35,178 bases of DNA, taken from NCBI GenBank assembly GCA_009693785.1, contig SHWP01000038.1, positions 1 through 35,178 of the forward strand, read 5' to 3'. Below the pieces are notes generated by a model. That model searched no databases. It was not told the origin of the DNA and saw only the letters and a program-made list of their open reading frames with translations. Positions 25,001 to 32,499 of this stretch are shown here, piece after piece (positions within the stretch are counted from its first letter, which is position 1; each line of letters opens with the position of its first letter). Both the position numbers and the translations under genes were made by a program. This stretch comes from Rhodospirillaceae bacterium (GTDB taxonomy: Bacteria > Pseudomonadota > Alphaproteobacteria > Rhodospirillales > Rhodospirillaceae).

Positions 25001-25227
25001 CGCCCGCGCTGCAATTCTGGAAGCACCTTGCGATCGCGCTGATTTACGGGCTGGGCTTTGCGACGGCGTTGACCCTGGTGGTCACACCCTCGGTGCTGAT
25101 GCTGCAACACAACCTGGCCAAACGCGCCAAGAAATTGCTGCATCTCGATGAGCCCGACCCAGCCATTGAAATGCCCGCCATGGCCTCGGCTGAAATCCGC
25201 ACACTGCATCGGCCGGCGGCGGAGTGA
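22033..25227 (+). CDS. RND-family efflux permease (HAE1/AcrB type)
   Basis: At 1064 residues this is a full-length inner-membrane RND pump. There is an N-terminal helix (about 12-32), a periplasmic porter domain (PIFV...GVSPGDAERLLIRPVEEEM), a helix block at about 330-490, a second porter domain and a final helix block at about 855-1025. The proton-relay residues are present: D398-D399 in MLVDDAII of TM4 and K925 in VIVKNNIVL of TM10. It works as a trimer with an adaptor and an outer-membrane channel to expel organic compounds. No adaptor gene is adjacent; the candidate is 9 kb upstream (11949). No TolC gene is in the window. Confidence 0.95.
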   Translation: MNAIIDAAFHHTRMVIVTLVVLFLAGIVAYLSIPKEAEPEIKMPLIFVSMRLEGVSPGDAERLLIRPVEEEMQALQGIKEVSGTGFQGGASIVLEFDAETKMDGALDDVREAMGRARPKIPADADEPIIREFNQGGFPILTASIAGDVPERTLLHLAQELRDKVAQLPDVLESNISGVREEQVEIVIDPLRLEHYGISNAELFQIISRSNRLVAAGNLDTGQGKFAVKVPGLFEDVNDIWNLPIKADRNGTVKLSDVAEIGRTFKDASTFVRVDGQRAVTLDVVNRRGTNVIHSVEAIKAVIDRETKAWPTTIHVQIINDRSINVRAQLGSIENGVILAIFLVMAACMGLLGVRNGMLVGLSIPGSFLTGILVMYAMGVSINFVAVFGLILVTGMLVDDAIIVVENADRRIMAGQLPKYAFSDSAKRLAIPVITSTLTTVAAFVPLMFWPGFVGQFMGLLPFTVISVLLASLVMGLVFVPAVGGLLKPPSAVKCTLTTVDDKEIVKPEAATGWTKTYVGILESALNHPARVLMISVALLVAVPMAFFKFGAGMTLNPPEEPRSAAMRIHALGNMSLDEQDGLVKEVERRIRDIPDFEHVYTRTGRPAGASGEDEDIIGEIRLLFKEWNERRSADVALADVQSRIKDLPGIIIESKKTLHMSNDTSIEILVASKFPDLLMDATHKIRVGMDKIQGLRNLDDTLPLPGIEWELDVDRAEAAKFGADLALVGESVRLITNGLRLGRYRPDDSVDEIDIVVRYPAEYRNLRQLDAVRIETRDGQVPISNFVKRKAVQEVTEIQRVDGKRIMKLTSGTIPGVFAGDKVKEIKALIAGLGLDNRVEVHFKGEEELRQENSNFLLFAFGSAIFLIAMILLAEFNSFFSVLLILSAVVLSTIGVFAGLLIAQTPFIMTMTGVGVIASAGVIVKNNIVLLDTFNIFKHEIADTREAILKTCMQRLRPILLTNLTAILGLVPIALQLHVDFFHRTVEYGTPALQFWKHLAIALIYGLGFATALTLVVTPSVLMLQHNLAKRAKKLLHLDEPDPAIEMPAMASAEIRTLHRPAAE

Positions 25228-25228
25228 G

Positions 25229-25615
25229 CTACCCCATCGCCCCAATCACCGCGCCCATGGCGGTAAATAGAATCAGACTGTAAACGCCGTCGATCAGGAA
25301 CAAGCGCCAGGATTTGGCGGCAAACATATAGTTGATGCCAAACCCTGCAGCCACGGCGACGCCAACTCCTAGGCCAGTCAGCGTCGCACCTGTCAATTGT
25401 GGCGCTGGGCCACATAATACAGCCGTAGCATAAGCCCCGATCAGGCCAAAAGCAGCCGCACAGCCAAATACTTTGGCTGGGTGCCCGACCTGTTCGCGCG
25501 TAACGCCCGTATCGGCTTGCCAGGCTTTGCCAAACAGCGGGCCGTACCAAAGCCCGCCGATCACGAACACCAGCACTGTTGCGAGGACAACAGCCAGAAG
25601 ATTGATGTTAGCCAT
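25229..25615 (-). CDS. DUF1761-family small membrane protein
   Basis: The 128-residue protein has four predicted membrane helices. It starts with NLLAVVLATVLVFVIGGLWY and GPLFGKAWQ, the signature of DUF1761. The function is unknown. GGAAGG precedes the ATG at 25615; a longer frame to 25732 has no such site. It is the last gene of a four-gene minus-strand operon and converges on the RND gene with a one-base gap. Confidence 0.82.
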   Translation of the reverse strand: MANINLLAVVLATVLVFVIGGLWYGPLFGKAWQADTGVTREQVGHPAKVFGCAAAFGLIGAYATAVLCGPAPQLTGATLTGLGVGVAVAAGFGINYMFAAKSWRLFLIDGVYSLILFTAMGAVIGAMG

Positions 25616-25634
25616 GAGAGCCTTCCAACAATAG

Positions 25635-26171
25635 TTACTTCTTTTCGTCGGCCATTCCCGGCGGGGGTGGCGGTAGCTGCAGGCCCAATTGCCACAACTG
25701 GCCGACGTTATCGGCATTACCCCAACGTTCAATCACTTTGCCGTCTTTGAATTTATAAATGTCGGTGGCCGAGATACGCGCGGTTTTGCCAGTGGCGGCT
25801 TGGGCGCCCATGGGCCCGGTCATCTTGCTGGTCAGCGCCACGCGGGCAATGACGTAGTCGCCTTGGCAGATGATCAACTCGTTCTCATAGCTCCGCTCGC
25901 CAAAGGTTTTGAACGACTCATCGTACATTCTGTTCATTTGCGCCGCCCTGACCTTGGCCGCCGTGCCGCCGCCGCGATCTTGGTTATGGCTGATCAATTC
26001 TTCGGAATAGAACTTGGGCGCCACCGCGCCATTGCGCGGAATGAACATCTCGTTGGTCATGCCCATGTAGGCTTTGTAGTTAGGGTTGTCGGCCGCACAC
26101 CCCACCACGGTTTCGGCCAAAGCGGGCGTGGATAAAATGATTGAGGCGGAAATCAAAAAAGCTTTTTTCAT
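25635..26171 (-). CDS. Exported SnoaL-like (NTF2-fold) protein
   Basis: The 178-residue protein has a Sec signal (KKAFLISASIILSTPALA, residues 2-19) followed by a SnoaL-like domain: FYSEELISHNQDR, RAAQMNRMYDESFKTF and ISATDIYKFKDGKVIERWGN. The C-terminus is proline-rich (QLPPPPPGM). SnoaL-like proteins are cyclases, hydrolases or binders; here the site would be the periplasm. GGGAGA precedes the ATG at 26171. It lies 26 bases after the M29-like gene in the same operon. Confidence 0.82.
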   Translation of the reverse strand: MKKAFLISASIILSTPALAETVVGCAADNPNYKAYMGMTNEMFIPRNGAVAPKFYSEELISHNQDRGGGTAAKVRAAQMNRMYDESFKTFGERSYENELIICQGDYVIARVALTSKMTGPMGAQAATGKTARISATDIYKFKDGKVIERWGNADNVGQLWQLGLQLPPPPPGMADEKK

Positions 26172-26197
26172 TGAGATTCTCCCACAGATGTTGATGT

Positions 26198-27412
26198 TCA
26201 CTTCACAAACTTGCCGTCTTTCAGCCACGTCTCGCCATTGAGCGTGATGGTGCAGTCGATGAACAAGTCCCGCCAGCGGTTGTAGCCCGCCCCGCCGATC
26301 GCGCCACCGATTTCGGTGTTGTTGCCAATGCCCAGCCGCACCACGCCCGCGCCATAGCCGAAATAGGGAATCCACGGGTCGCGTTCGGGCACGCTCAGCA
26401 ACGGGTTGAAGCCCAGGCCCATCTCGCGGAAATATTTCACGCTGTCGGGCTGGGCTGCCAATTCTTCGCGCATGAATTCGACGCCCTTGGTGGCGGCAAC
26501 CTTGACGATCTTGCCGTTCTTGAATGTCACCTTGGCGCCCTCGACCGAGCGGGCACTCCAGCGCGACGGGCCATAGGCGATCACGCCATTGACGGTACTT
26601 TCCACCGGAGCGACGCGGATCACGCCTGCTGGAATTTCGATCTCGCGGTCCACCAGCGTGGTTTTGTCCATCATATGCGCCGCCGACGCCACGCCGTCTT
26701 GCTGAATCACATTGCGGTCATGCACCTCGAATGAAAGATCGGTTCCCAGCGGTGTGGTCACGCGCGTCACGCCCTGGCGCATGGCGGCGACAAAGCGGGC
26801 TTGGTGTTCAGCCAAAGCTTTGTAATCGGTGTTGAGAATGGCGTTCTGGTACACCATGTCGATGGTCTGCATGGCCGGAGCTGGGTGCCCCGGCATGATG
26901 GTCACGCCCGACAAGCCGAGGTCGCTGCCCAAGGGGCCATAGGGATCGGTCCAGTGAAAATGAATCGTCCGGCGCGGGCCTTTTTTCTCCACCAGCAAGT
27001 TTTGCATGGCCTTGTAAGCTGGGTGTGCCGGGTTGACGCCGGGCAACATGATCGCCGCATCGATGCCCTCAAGCATTGCCCCATAAGCCTTCACGGAATC
27101 GGCCAGGCCTTTGCGAAGAACGGCTTGGTCCCAGCCTTCCTGATACGGCGTTTTCAGCGCGTCGATCACGCCCATGTCGACACCGCCTGCTTTCATCACG
27201 GCATAGCGAATGTGCGGAGCGAATTCGTTCATGTAGCCGGGCATGGCAAGCGAAATAACCTTCTCACCCGGCTGCAACATCAGCTGTGTGACAATGCGCT
27301 CGGCGATGGCCTGATAGGGAATGGTATTTTGCGGCAGAACTTGGTTTTGCGCGTTTGCGGCAGTGCTCGCCAACACAAAGCCAGTGACCAACGTAAAAAC
27401 TCGAAACATCAT
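26198..27412 (-). CDS. Exported M29-like (aminopeptidase T family) protein lacking metal histidines
   Basis: The 404-residue protein has a Sec signal (cleavage near residue 21, TAANAQ) and an M29-like core. EIPAGVIRVAPVE (about 259-271) supplies the first glutamate and REMGLGFN (about 329-336) the second. In known M29 aminopeptidases a HxxLG and an HxD motif complete the metal site. Here the equivalents read VVRLGIG (R359) and NRWRDLF, and no histidine occurs after H246. Peptidase activity is therefore doubtful, though the fold should be kept. It starts two bases after the stop of the Mpo1-like gene, so translation is coupled. Confidence 0.75.
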   Translation of the reverse strand: MMFRVFTLVTGFVLASTAANAQNQVLPQNTIPYQAIAERIVTQLMLQPGEKVISLAMPGYMNEFAPHIRYAVMKAGGVDMGVIDALKTPYQEGWDQAVLRKGLADSVKAYGAMLEGIDAAIMLPGVNPAHPAYKAMQNLLVEKKGPRRTIHFHWTDPYGPLGSDLGLSGVTIMPGHPAPAMQTIDMVYQNAILNTDYKALAEHQARFVAAMRQGVTRVTTPLGTDLSFEVHDRNVIQQDGVASAAHMMDKTTLVDREIEIPAGVIRVAPVESTVNGVIAYGPSRWSARSVEGAKVTFKNGKIVKVAATKGVEFMREELAAQPDSVKYFREMGLGFNPLLSVPERDPWIPYFGYGAGVVRLGIGNNTEIGGAIGGAGYNRWRDLFIDCTITLNGETWLKDGKFVK

Positions 27413-27414
27413 GA

Positions 27415-27948
27415 TCAGATTGCCTTTTGTGTTGCGTTATATTTCACCGAGCGGGCCATGATATCGCGCTCCAACTCTTTCTCCAGGCCCAGCGCAAACA
27501 ATATTTCGGCGATCAGAAACGGCGGCGCCATGAACGCTTGCAGGGCGTTGGTGAACAGTGCCGGTCGGCGGCCTTCAAATACATGACCAATAAACTGGAT
27601 GATCCATCCCCCCACGAAACACACCAGGAAGGTTGACCAAACTGCCTCCCCCTGCCCGACCGTCTCAGCCAGTGCAAACAGCACTCCATATATCAGCACC
27701 GCGACAAACCCGATCACCGGCACGTTGCTGAGGTATAGCGCGAACAACACGAACAATAATAAGGTGCCCAACGACAGCGGTAGCGCACCCGATGGGCCCA
27801 AGGGCACAGTGCCTAAATGAACTTGCGAGGCCGCCACCAGTAGCGCGTACACAATTAGCGGCACGCCAATATGGTGGGTGGCTTGGTTGCGCTTGTCGCG
27901 GTGATAAGCCGCGTACATGGCCAACTGTTCCAAAAACCAATCGCGCAT
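27415..27948 (-). CDS. DUF962/Mpo1-like membrane protein
   Basis: The 177-residue protein starts with EQLAMYAAYHRDKRNQATHH and IGVPLIVYALL, the hallmark of the DUF962/Mpo1 family, followed by about four membrane helices. Yeast Mpo1 is an iron-dependent dioxygenase of 2-hydroxy fatty acid alpha-oxidation; bacterial members have unproven roles. The histidines of the N-terminal motif are kept. GGA lies eight bases before the ATG at 27948. It heads the four-gene minus-strand operon and is divergent from the hydrolase at 28030. Confidence 0.85.
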   Translation of the reverse strand: MRDWFLEQLAMYAAYHRDKRNQATHHIGVPLIVYALLVAASQVHLGTVPLGPSGALPLSLGTLLLFVLFALYLSNVPVIGFVAVLIYGVLFALAETVGQGEAVWSTFLVCFVGGWIIQFIGHVFEGRRPALFTNALQAFMAPPFLIAEILFALGLEKELERDIMARSVKYNATQKAI

Positions 27949-28029
27949 GGGCAATGTCCATTGGCTATTTGCCGGGGCCTTGATTCTATCGGATAAGCTC
28001 GTGGCCAACCACAGCCTGAATTGAGCCCT

Positions 28030-29022
28030 ATGCATATTACTGGCCCCGCCGCGCAGCTACCGTTCCCGCCCTTTCGCCAGCGCTTTCCCTGGATCGGCGG
28101 GGATTTGCAGACCCTGCGCAACACCTTGCGCCGGGCCCAACCCAACCTATCGGGCCCGGGGTTCGAACGGCTGCGCCTACCCTGCGAGGATGGCACGGGC
28201 GATGTGCTACTGGCCGCACTGAATACTCCGGCTGAGAAAACTACTCGCCCATTGGTCATGCTGATCCACGGCCTCACGGGTTGCGAGGACAGCCGGCACA
28301 TACTGTTTGCTGCACAGCATTTCTTATCGCTGGGCTATCCGGTCTTGCGGCTGAACCTGCGCGGGGCTGGACCGTCGCGAGCAACGTGCCAGGGACATTA
28401 TCATGCCGGGCGCAGCGAAGACATCGCCGCCGCCCTCACGGCCCTACCCAACCATCTTATCGCTCATGGGGTCTGCCTGATGGGTGTTTCGTTAGGCGGC
28501 AATGTGGTGCTGAAGTTTTTGGCCGAATTCCCGGGCTTTGCCGAAGTTAAGGCCGCTGTGGCGGTATCCCCGCCCATAGACTTGGCCGCTTCGCAACGCT
28601 GCATCATGCGCCCGCGCAACGTCATCTATCATCGCTATTTAATTAACCGCATGAAAGAGGGCGTTCAAAACTCTGGCCTAGCCACAATCGCTGGCGGTAC
28701 CGGTCTGCATGGCATTCGCACGGTTTACGACTTCGATGACCGTATCGTTGCCCCGGCCAACGGGTTTGAGGACGCACCAGACTATTACCGTAGGTGTTCG
28801 GCATTTGGCGTGCTTGATGCCATCGCAACCCCGACACTTATTATTCACCCGCAGGACGACCCTTGGGTTCCGGCAGCTCCGTTGTTGTTGCGGGTTTGGC
28901 CCAGCGACAGCCCGGTCACTGTCTTAAGCCCAGAGCATGGTGGCCATATTGGCTGCCATGGCACCGGCAACCCCATGCCATGGCACAACCTTTGCGCCGG
29001 AATTTTCTTTGGTGCTGCCTGA
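28030..29022 (+). CDS. YheT-like alpha/beta hydrolase
   Basis: The 330-residue cytoplasmic protein has FPWIGGDLQTL at the start, an oxyanion motif LIHGLTGCEDS and a nucleophile elbow GVSLGGN with S154. The likely acid is D276 or D277 in IIHPQDDPWVP, and the base H303 or H306 in EHGGHIG. This is the YheT/UPF0017 layout of carboxylesterase-like hydrolases; substrates are poorly known. I chose ATG 28030; a TTG at 28021 is also in frame. It is divergent from the Mpo1-like gene by 81 bases. Confidence 0.9.
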   Translation: MHITGPAAQLPFPPFRQRFPWIGGDLQTLRNTLRRAQPNLSGPGFERLRLPCEDGTGDVLLAALNTPAEKTTRPLVMLIHGLTGCEDSRHILFAAQHFLSLGYPVLRLNLRGAGPSRATCQGHYHAGRSEDIAAALTALPNHLIAHGVCLMGVSLGGNVVLKFLAEFPGFAEVKAAVAVSPPIDLAASQRCIMRPRNVIYHRYLINRMKEGVQNSGLATIAGGTGLHGIRTVYDFDDRIVAPANGFEDAPDYYRRCSAFGVLDAIATPTLIIHPQDDPWVPAAPLLLRVWPSDSPVTVLSPEHGGHIGCHGTGNPMPWHNLCAGIFFGAA

Positions 29023-29117
29023 CGTAGGGTAAAAATGGCTGGGCTGGGCCGGTTATGGCAACTCTGCAACACATGGCGGAATCCGGCCTGGCCAACCACA
29101 TTGCGGACAGCAACCCC

Positions 29118-29146
29118 TTGGCCTTTGCAAAGGCTTAACATACCAT
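29118..29146 (+). promoter_or_regulatory. Possible promoter of the first tandem TonB receptor
   Basis: TTGGCC (29118-29123) and TACCAT (29141-29146) are 17 bases apart, each matching four of six consensus bases. The transcript would have a leader of about 65 bases including the GC-rich hairpin at 29161. Confidence 0.35.
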
Positions 29147-29160
29147 CCATGCGATTGGGG

Positions 29161-29184
29161 CTTTGGGGCGCGGGCGCCCCCAAG
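29161..29184. other. GC-rich hairpin in the leader of the TonB receptor gene
   Basis: CTTTGGGGCG (29161-29170) pairs with CGCCCCCAAG (29175-29184) around a CGGG loop, with one mismatch. No T-run follows directly, so it is either an RNA leader structure or the weak terminator of the preceding hydrolase gene. Confidence 0.45.
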
Positions 29185-29218
29185 GCCGTACGGGGTCTTT
29201 AATTCTAGGGAGTTAAGA

Positions 29219-31933
29219 ATGAAAATCAGCGCATTTCGCGGTTTTGCCGTCGCATGTTTGGCGACCACGGCGATAGTAGGCTTGGTTCAGCCGGCCTTCG
29301 CGCAAATTGAAGAAATCGTCGTCACCACCCGCAAACGCTCTGAAAACTTGCAGGACGTGCCAATCGTCGTGACCGCCTTCACGGCCGAGAACTTGGAACG
29401 TAAGGGCGTTGGCAGCTTGGCCGATGTTTTGAAATTCACTGCTGGCGTGCAAATCAACGAAGCGTTCTTGCCGCAAGATCAGCGCGTCGTCGTTCGCGGC
29501 TTGGCCCCCACCCGTGGCCGCCCCAACGTTGCAGTATTGCAAGACGACATCGACATCTCATCGGAGTCCCTACAAACCGCCGGTGGCTCGTTGCTGATCA
29601 ACCCGCGTTTGTTCGATATCGCGCGCGTTGAAATCGTTAAGGGCCCGCACTCGGCGTTGTATGGACGTTCGGCTTTCGCGGGCGCCATCAACTACATCAC
29701 CAAAAAGCCGGGCGAAGAATTCGAAGGCCGGGCACAACTTGAAACCGGTATGCGCGGCAAGGCCGAAGCAAAAGTTAGCGTCAGCGGTCCATTGCAAAAC
29801 AGTGGCATATCTGTTGGCGTAAATGCCGCGTACTGGTCCTTTGACGGTTTCCACAAGAATTCCGTCACCAATACGCGTTTGGGCGGCTACGAGGGTAAGG
29901 GCGTGGGCGGCTCGGCCGTCTATAATGGCTCCGACACCTTCAAGGCCAGCGCGCGCATAGAATTTACCGACGATAGTTCTGACCCGCTGGCCCGTGCCGT
30001 CGTGCCAGGGAACCTCAACGAAGCCGTGCCGGTGCAAGTGCGCACTGACATCGCTGCTAACCTGGGCGGCACCCCAACAGGTCCAGCTGCGCGCGGGTTC
30101 CTTGTCAGTCCATTGCTGACGACCTTCCCCATCGTCAACGGCGCCATTCCCGACGTTGGCACGGGCAAATTGATTGCACGTGTCAGTCCAAATCCGCGCA
30201 CGCCTGGCAAAGATTATCGTGGCGTTGATCGCAAAGTATTTCGCGCAACGTTGCGCATGGAATCGGAATTTTCTCTCGCCGACTTCACCTCGCTCACCCA
30301 CTATGGCCATGGCCAAACCCAGCAATTCCTCGAGCTGGCAAACGTCGGCGACGTAAATGCAGCGAAGATTGCGCAGGAGATCAACTTTGATACCGATACC
30401 AAGCTCCTCAGCCAAGAATTTCGCTTACAGTCCAACGATGAGGAAAGCCCGCTGAAGTGGACTATCGGTGGTTTGTATTGGAACGAAGAAGCTGACCAAC
30501 TCAGCCGCTCGGTCACTTGCTTTACCACTTTTCCGACGAGGGTGCAGGTCGCTCCGGGCGTCGTAATCACAGCCCCGTCTGGTAATCCCGCGCTTAATTG
30601 CGGACCGTTTGTTGCGGCAGTTGGCACTTCATTGCCGAGCAACCCCGAAAACTGGGGCCGCAATACCTTCCATTCCTCGTTCTACGCGCTAGTCGACTTC
30701 GACGTCACCGAGCAATTCTCGGTGAGCGCCGAGCTCCGGCAAACCTGGGAACGTGAACATACCAAGGGACCGGGCTGGACACACGGTATCGACCCATTTG
30801 GGATTATTAGTCCAGGACCGGGGCCGATTGGCTGTTCGCCTACCCCACCGGCGATAATTGCACCAGGTTGCTTGACACGTGACTCAGGAGTGATCCTGCC
30901 CAATGGTCAGCGCGATCCTGAAGGTTCAACTGCGCATCAAGGCATTCTCAGAACCGAAGACTTCTGGGTGCCGCGCGTAGGTCTGAACTACAAGGCAACA
31001 GAAGATTTGTTGCTGTATGTGTCAGCATCAAAGGGCGTTAAGCCCGGCGGCATCTCAACACTCGGTGGCGGTAACAGCGGGTTCATTCGCGAGAATCTTG
31101 AATACCAGCAGGAAAAAATGTGGGTCTATGAAGCTGGCTGGAAAGCCAACTTTGCCGACGGCAAGGCCCTATTGAACGGCGCGGTCTATTATCAAGACTT
31201 CACCGACAAGCAAGCCTCGACGCAAATCGTTCTCGCGAACGGCATCCTGGGTACCCGCATCGTCAATGCCGCCGCGGCTCGCGTAAAGGGTATTGATTTG
31301 GAGTCGGCATTCCAACCCACGGAAGAATTAAACCTTTCGATCGGCTATACCTGGCTGGACGCCAAGTATAAGAAGTTCGTCGTCCGGACTGGGGGCGCCA
31401 ACCCGATCGTGCGTAGCCAAAGCTGCACACCGGTGGTGACCTACCGCCTGCTCAATGGTACGTCGACTACAGTTGTGAATCCGACGGCGCTGCCAGCAGC
31501 AGGTGCCGTGATCACAGCCCGCAGTTGCGATGTCGACAAGTCTGGCCATATTCTGGAATTTGCGCCCACGAACTCGCTGCAATTGAACGCTCTTTACAAG
31601 GCCGACATTGGCGGCGACATGTCTTGGATGTCAGAGTTCAGCGTGCAAGCTCAAAGCAAGCGTTACACCGATGATGACCAACGCACCTACTTGCAAGGCT
31701 TCTGGTCGGCGGACGTTCGAACAGGCGTAGAAAGCGACACCTGGTCGGTGACCGCCTATGTCGACAACGTCTTCAACGACGATACGATTAAGGGGGGCCT
31801 TGCGAACACCGACTTCCCACTGCTGTCGGCCATCGCCTCGCCCGGCCCGTTCACCTTGGTGCTGCCCAGCAACTTCACCGCCAACCTACCAGACAAACGG
31901 CAGTTCGGCATCCGGGCCAGCTACAAGTTCTAA
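29219..31933 (+). CDS. TonB-dependent receptor, first of a tandem pair
   Basis: The 904-residue outer-membrane receptor has a signal peptide to about residue 28 (PAFA), then directly the TonB box-like IEEIVVTTRKR (30-40). The plug domain follows (LQDVPIVVTAFTAENL, RVVVRGLAPTRGR, ARVEIVKGPHSALYGRSAFA, GAINYITKKPG). The barrel ends LPDKRQFGIRASYKF with the terminal aromatic residue. The IEEIVVTTRKR form is common in sphingomonad and cellvibrio-like receptors for plant or organic compounds; the ligand is unknown. AGGGAG precedes the ATG. It is paralogous over its length to the receptor at 32500. Confidence 0.95.
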   Translation: MKISAFRGFAVACLATTAIVGLVQPAFAQIEEIVVTTRKRSENLQDVPIVVTAFTAENLERKGVGSLADVLKFTAGVQINEAFLPQDQRVVVRGLAPTRGRPNVAVLQDDIDISSESLQTAGGSLLINPRLFDIARVEIVKGPHSALYGRSAFAGAINYITKKPGEEFEGRAQLETGMRGKAEAKVSVSGPLQNSGISVGVNAAYWSFDGFHKNSVTNTRLGGYEGKGVGGSAVYNGSDTFKASARIEFTDDSSDPLARAVVPGNLNEAVPVQVRTDIAANLGGTPTGPAARGFLVSPLLTTFPIVNGAIPDVGTGKLIARVSPNPRTPGKDYRGVDRKVFRATLRMESEFSLADFTSLTHYGHGQTQQFLELANVGDVNAAKIAQEINFDTDTKLLSQEFRLQSNDEESPLKWTIGGLYWNEEADQLSRSVTCFTTFPTRVQVAPGVVITAPSGNPALNCGPFVAAVGTSLPSNPENWGRNTFHSSFYALVDFDVTEQFSVSAELRQTWEREHTKGPGWTHGIDPFGIISPGPGPIGCSPTPPAIIAPGCLTRDSGVILPNGQRDPEGSTAHQGILRTEDFWVPRVGLNYKATEDLLLYVSASKGVKPGGISTLGGGNSGFIRENLEYQQEKMWVYEAGWKANFADGKALLNGAVYYQDFTDKQASTQIVLANGILGTRIVNAAAARVKGIDLESAFQPTEELNLSIGYTWLDAKYKKFVVRTGGANPIVRSQSCTPVVTYRLLNGTSTTVVNPTALPAAGAVITARSCDVDKSGHILEFAPTNSLQLNALYKADIGGDMSWMSEFSVQAQSKRYTDDDQRTYLQGFWSADVRTGVESDTWSVTAYVDNVFNDDTIKGGLANTDFPLLSAIASPGPFTLVLPSNFTANLPDKRQFGIRASYKF

Positions 31934-31958
31934 GCCCAAACGATTTATCTAAAACTGT

Positions 31959-32190
31959 GGCATTGTCACGTTGATAGCAGGCTTGCGACCGCTCTGCTTG
32001 TCCGTTAGCCAAGTAGATGAGCACAATCAGCTATTCCGGCTACCGGTTCCCGCCTGAGATCATTCACCGGGTGATTTGGCTGTATCTCAGGTTCACGCTC
32101 AGCTTCCGCGACGTCGAAGACGTGTTGGCGGAACGCGGCATCACGGTTTCCTACGAGACTGTTCGGCGCTGGGTGTATGAAATCGCTTCC
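31959..32190 (+). mobile_element. IS6-family insertion sequence relic (5' end)
   Basis: The element seems to start at GGCATTGTCACGTT (31959), resembling the IS6/IS26 tip GGCACTGTTGCAAA. The transposase ATG lies 58 bases further, close to the spacing in IS26. Only the first quarter of the transposase remains; the 3' end and right terminal repeat are missing. The right boundary is estimated at about 32190, where homology stops. Confidence 0.6.
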
Positions 32191-32280
32191 AATCACGACC
32201 CCTCCCAAAATCGGAACAACTCATTGATCGCGCATAGAAATGTGCCGACAGGGTGGGGTCACGTTTCGCGCGAAAGATGA
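32017..32280 (+). pseudogene. Truncated IS6-family transposase
   Basis: The first 55 or so residues (PPEIIHRVIWLYLRFTLSFR, then DVEDVLAERGITVSYETVRRWVYE) match the N-terminal region of IS6-family DDE transposases, which carries the DNA-binding helix-turn-helix. After about residue 56 the frame reads unrelated sequence to a stop at 32280. The whole catalytic DDE domain is absent, so it cannot transpose. It lies between two TonB receptors in the same direction. Confidence 0.8.
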
Positions 32281-32311
32281 CCCCTCTGATTCCGCATATT
32301 TCTGAATCAGA
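32235..32311. repeat. IS-end-like motif, 30-bp palindrome and hairpin
   Basis: TGTCGGCACATTTCTA reads on the minus strand at 32250-32235. Next is a near-perfect 30-bp palindrome (32255-32284), with arms GGGGTCA/TGACCCC, a core TTTCGCGCGAAA and two mismatched pairs. Then TCTGATTC (32285-32292) pairs with GAATCAGA (32304-32311). A related GGGGTCA...GCGCGA string recurs at about 32337. The cluster looks like debris of one or more mobile-element ends. Confidence 0.6.
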
Positions 32312-32421
32312 TCAATGGGCTGAGAGACTGCAGGGGCGGGGTCATTGTTGGGCGCGATTTTACAGCCTATGGCTGAAAGGCCACACCCTGCGAAATTTTT
32401 CACACACCTCTCCCTTAACCT

Positions 32422-32450
32422 TTGGACTTAAAGGGATATTCAAATATCTT
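32422..32450 (+). promoter_or_regulatory. Possible promoter of the second tandem TonB receptor, with overlapping palindrome
   Basis: TTGGAC (32422-32427) and TATCTT (32445-32450) are 17 bases apart. The perfect palindrome GATATT-CA-AATATC (32435-32448) overlaps the -10 box and could be an operator. The leader to the ATG at 32500 would be about 45 bases. This lies in the 294-base region after the transposase relic frame, which holds no gene. Confidence 0.35.
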
Positions 32451-32499
32451 GGATGTGGGATATACCAAACCACCGGTAATTTTTTGGGGAGAGTCCGCC

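Noticed and set aside
29570..30415. 281-residue minus-strand open frame
   Set aside because: Antisense to the first tandem TonB receptor, whose protein motifs are clear; shadow frame.
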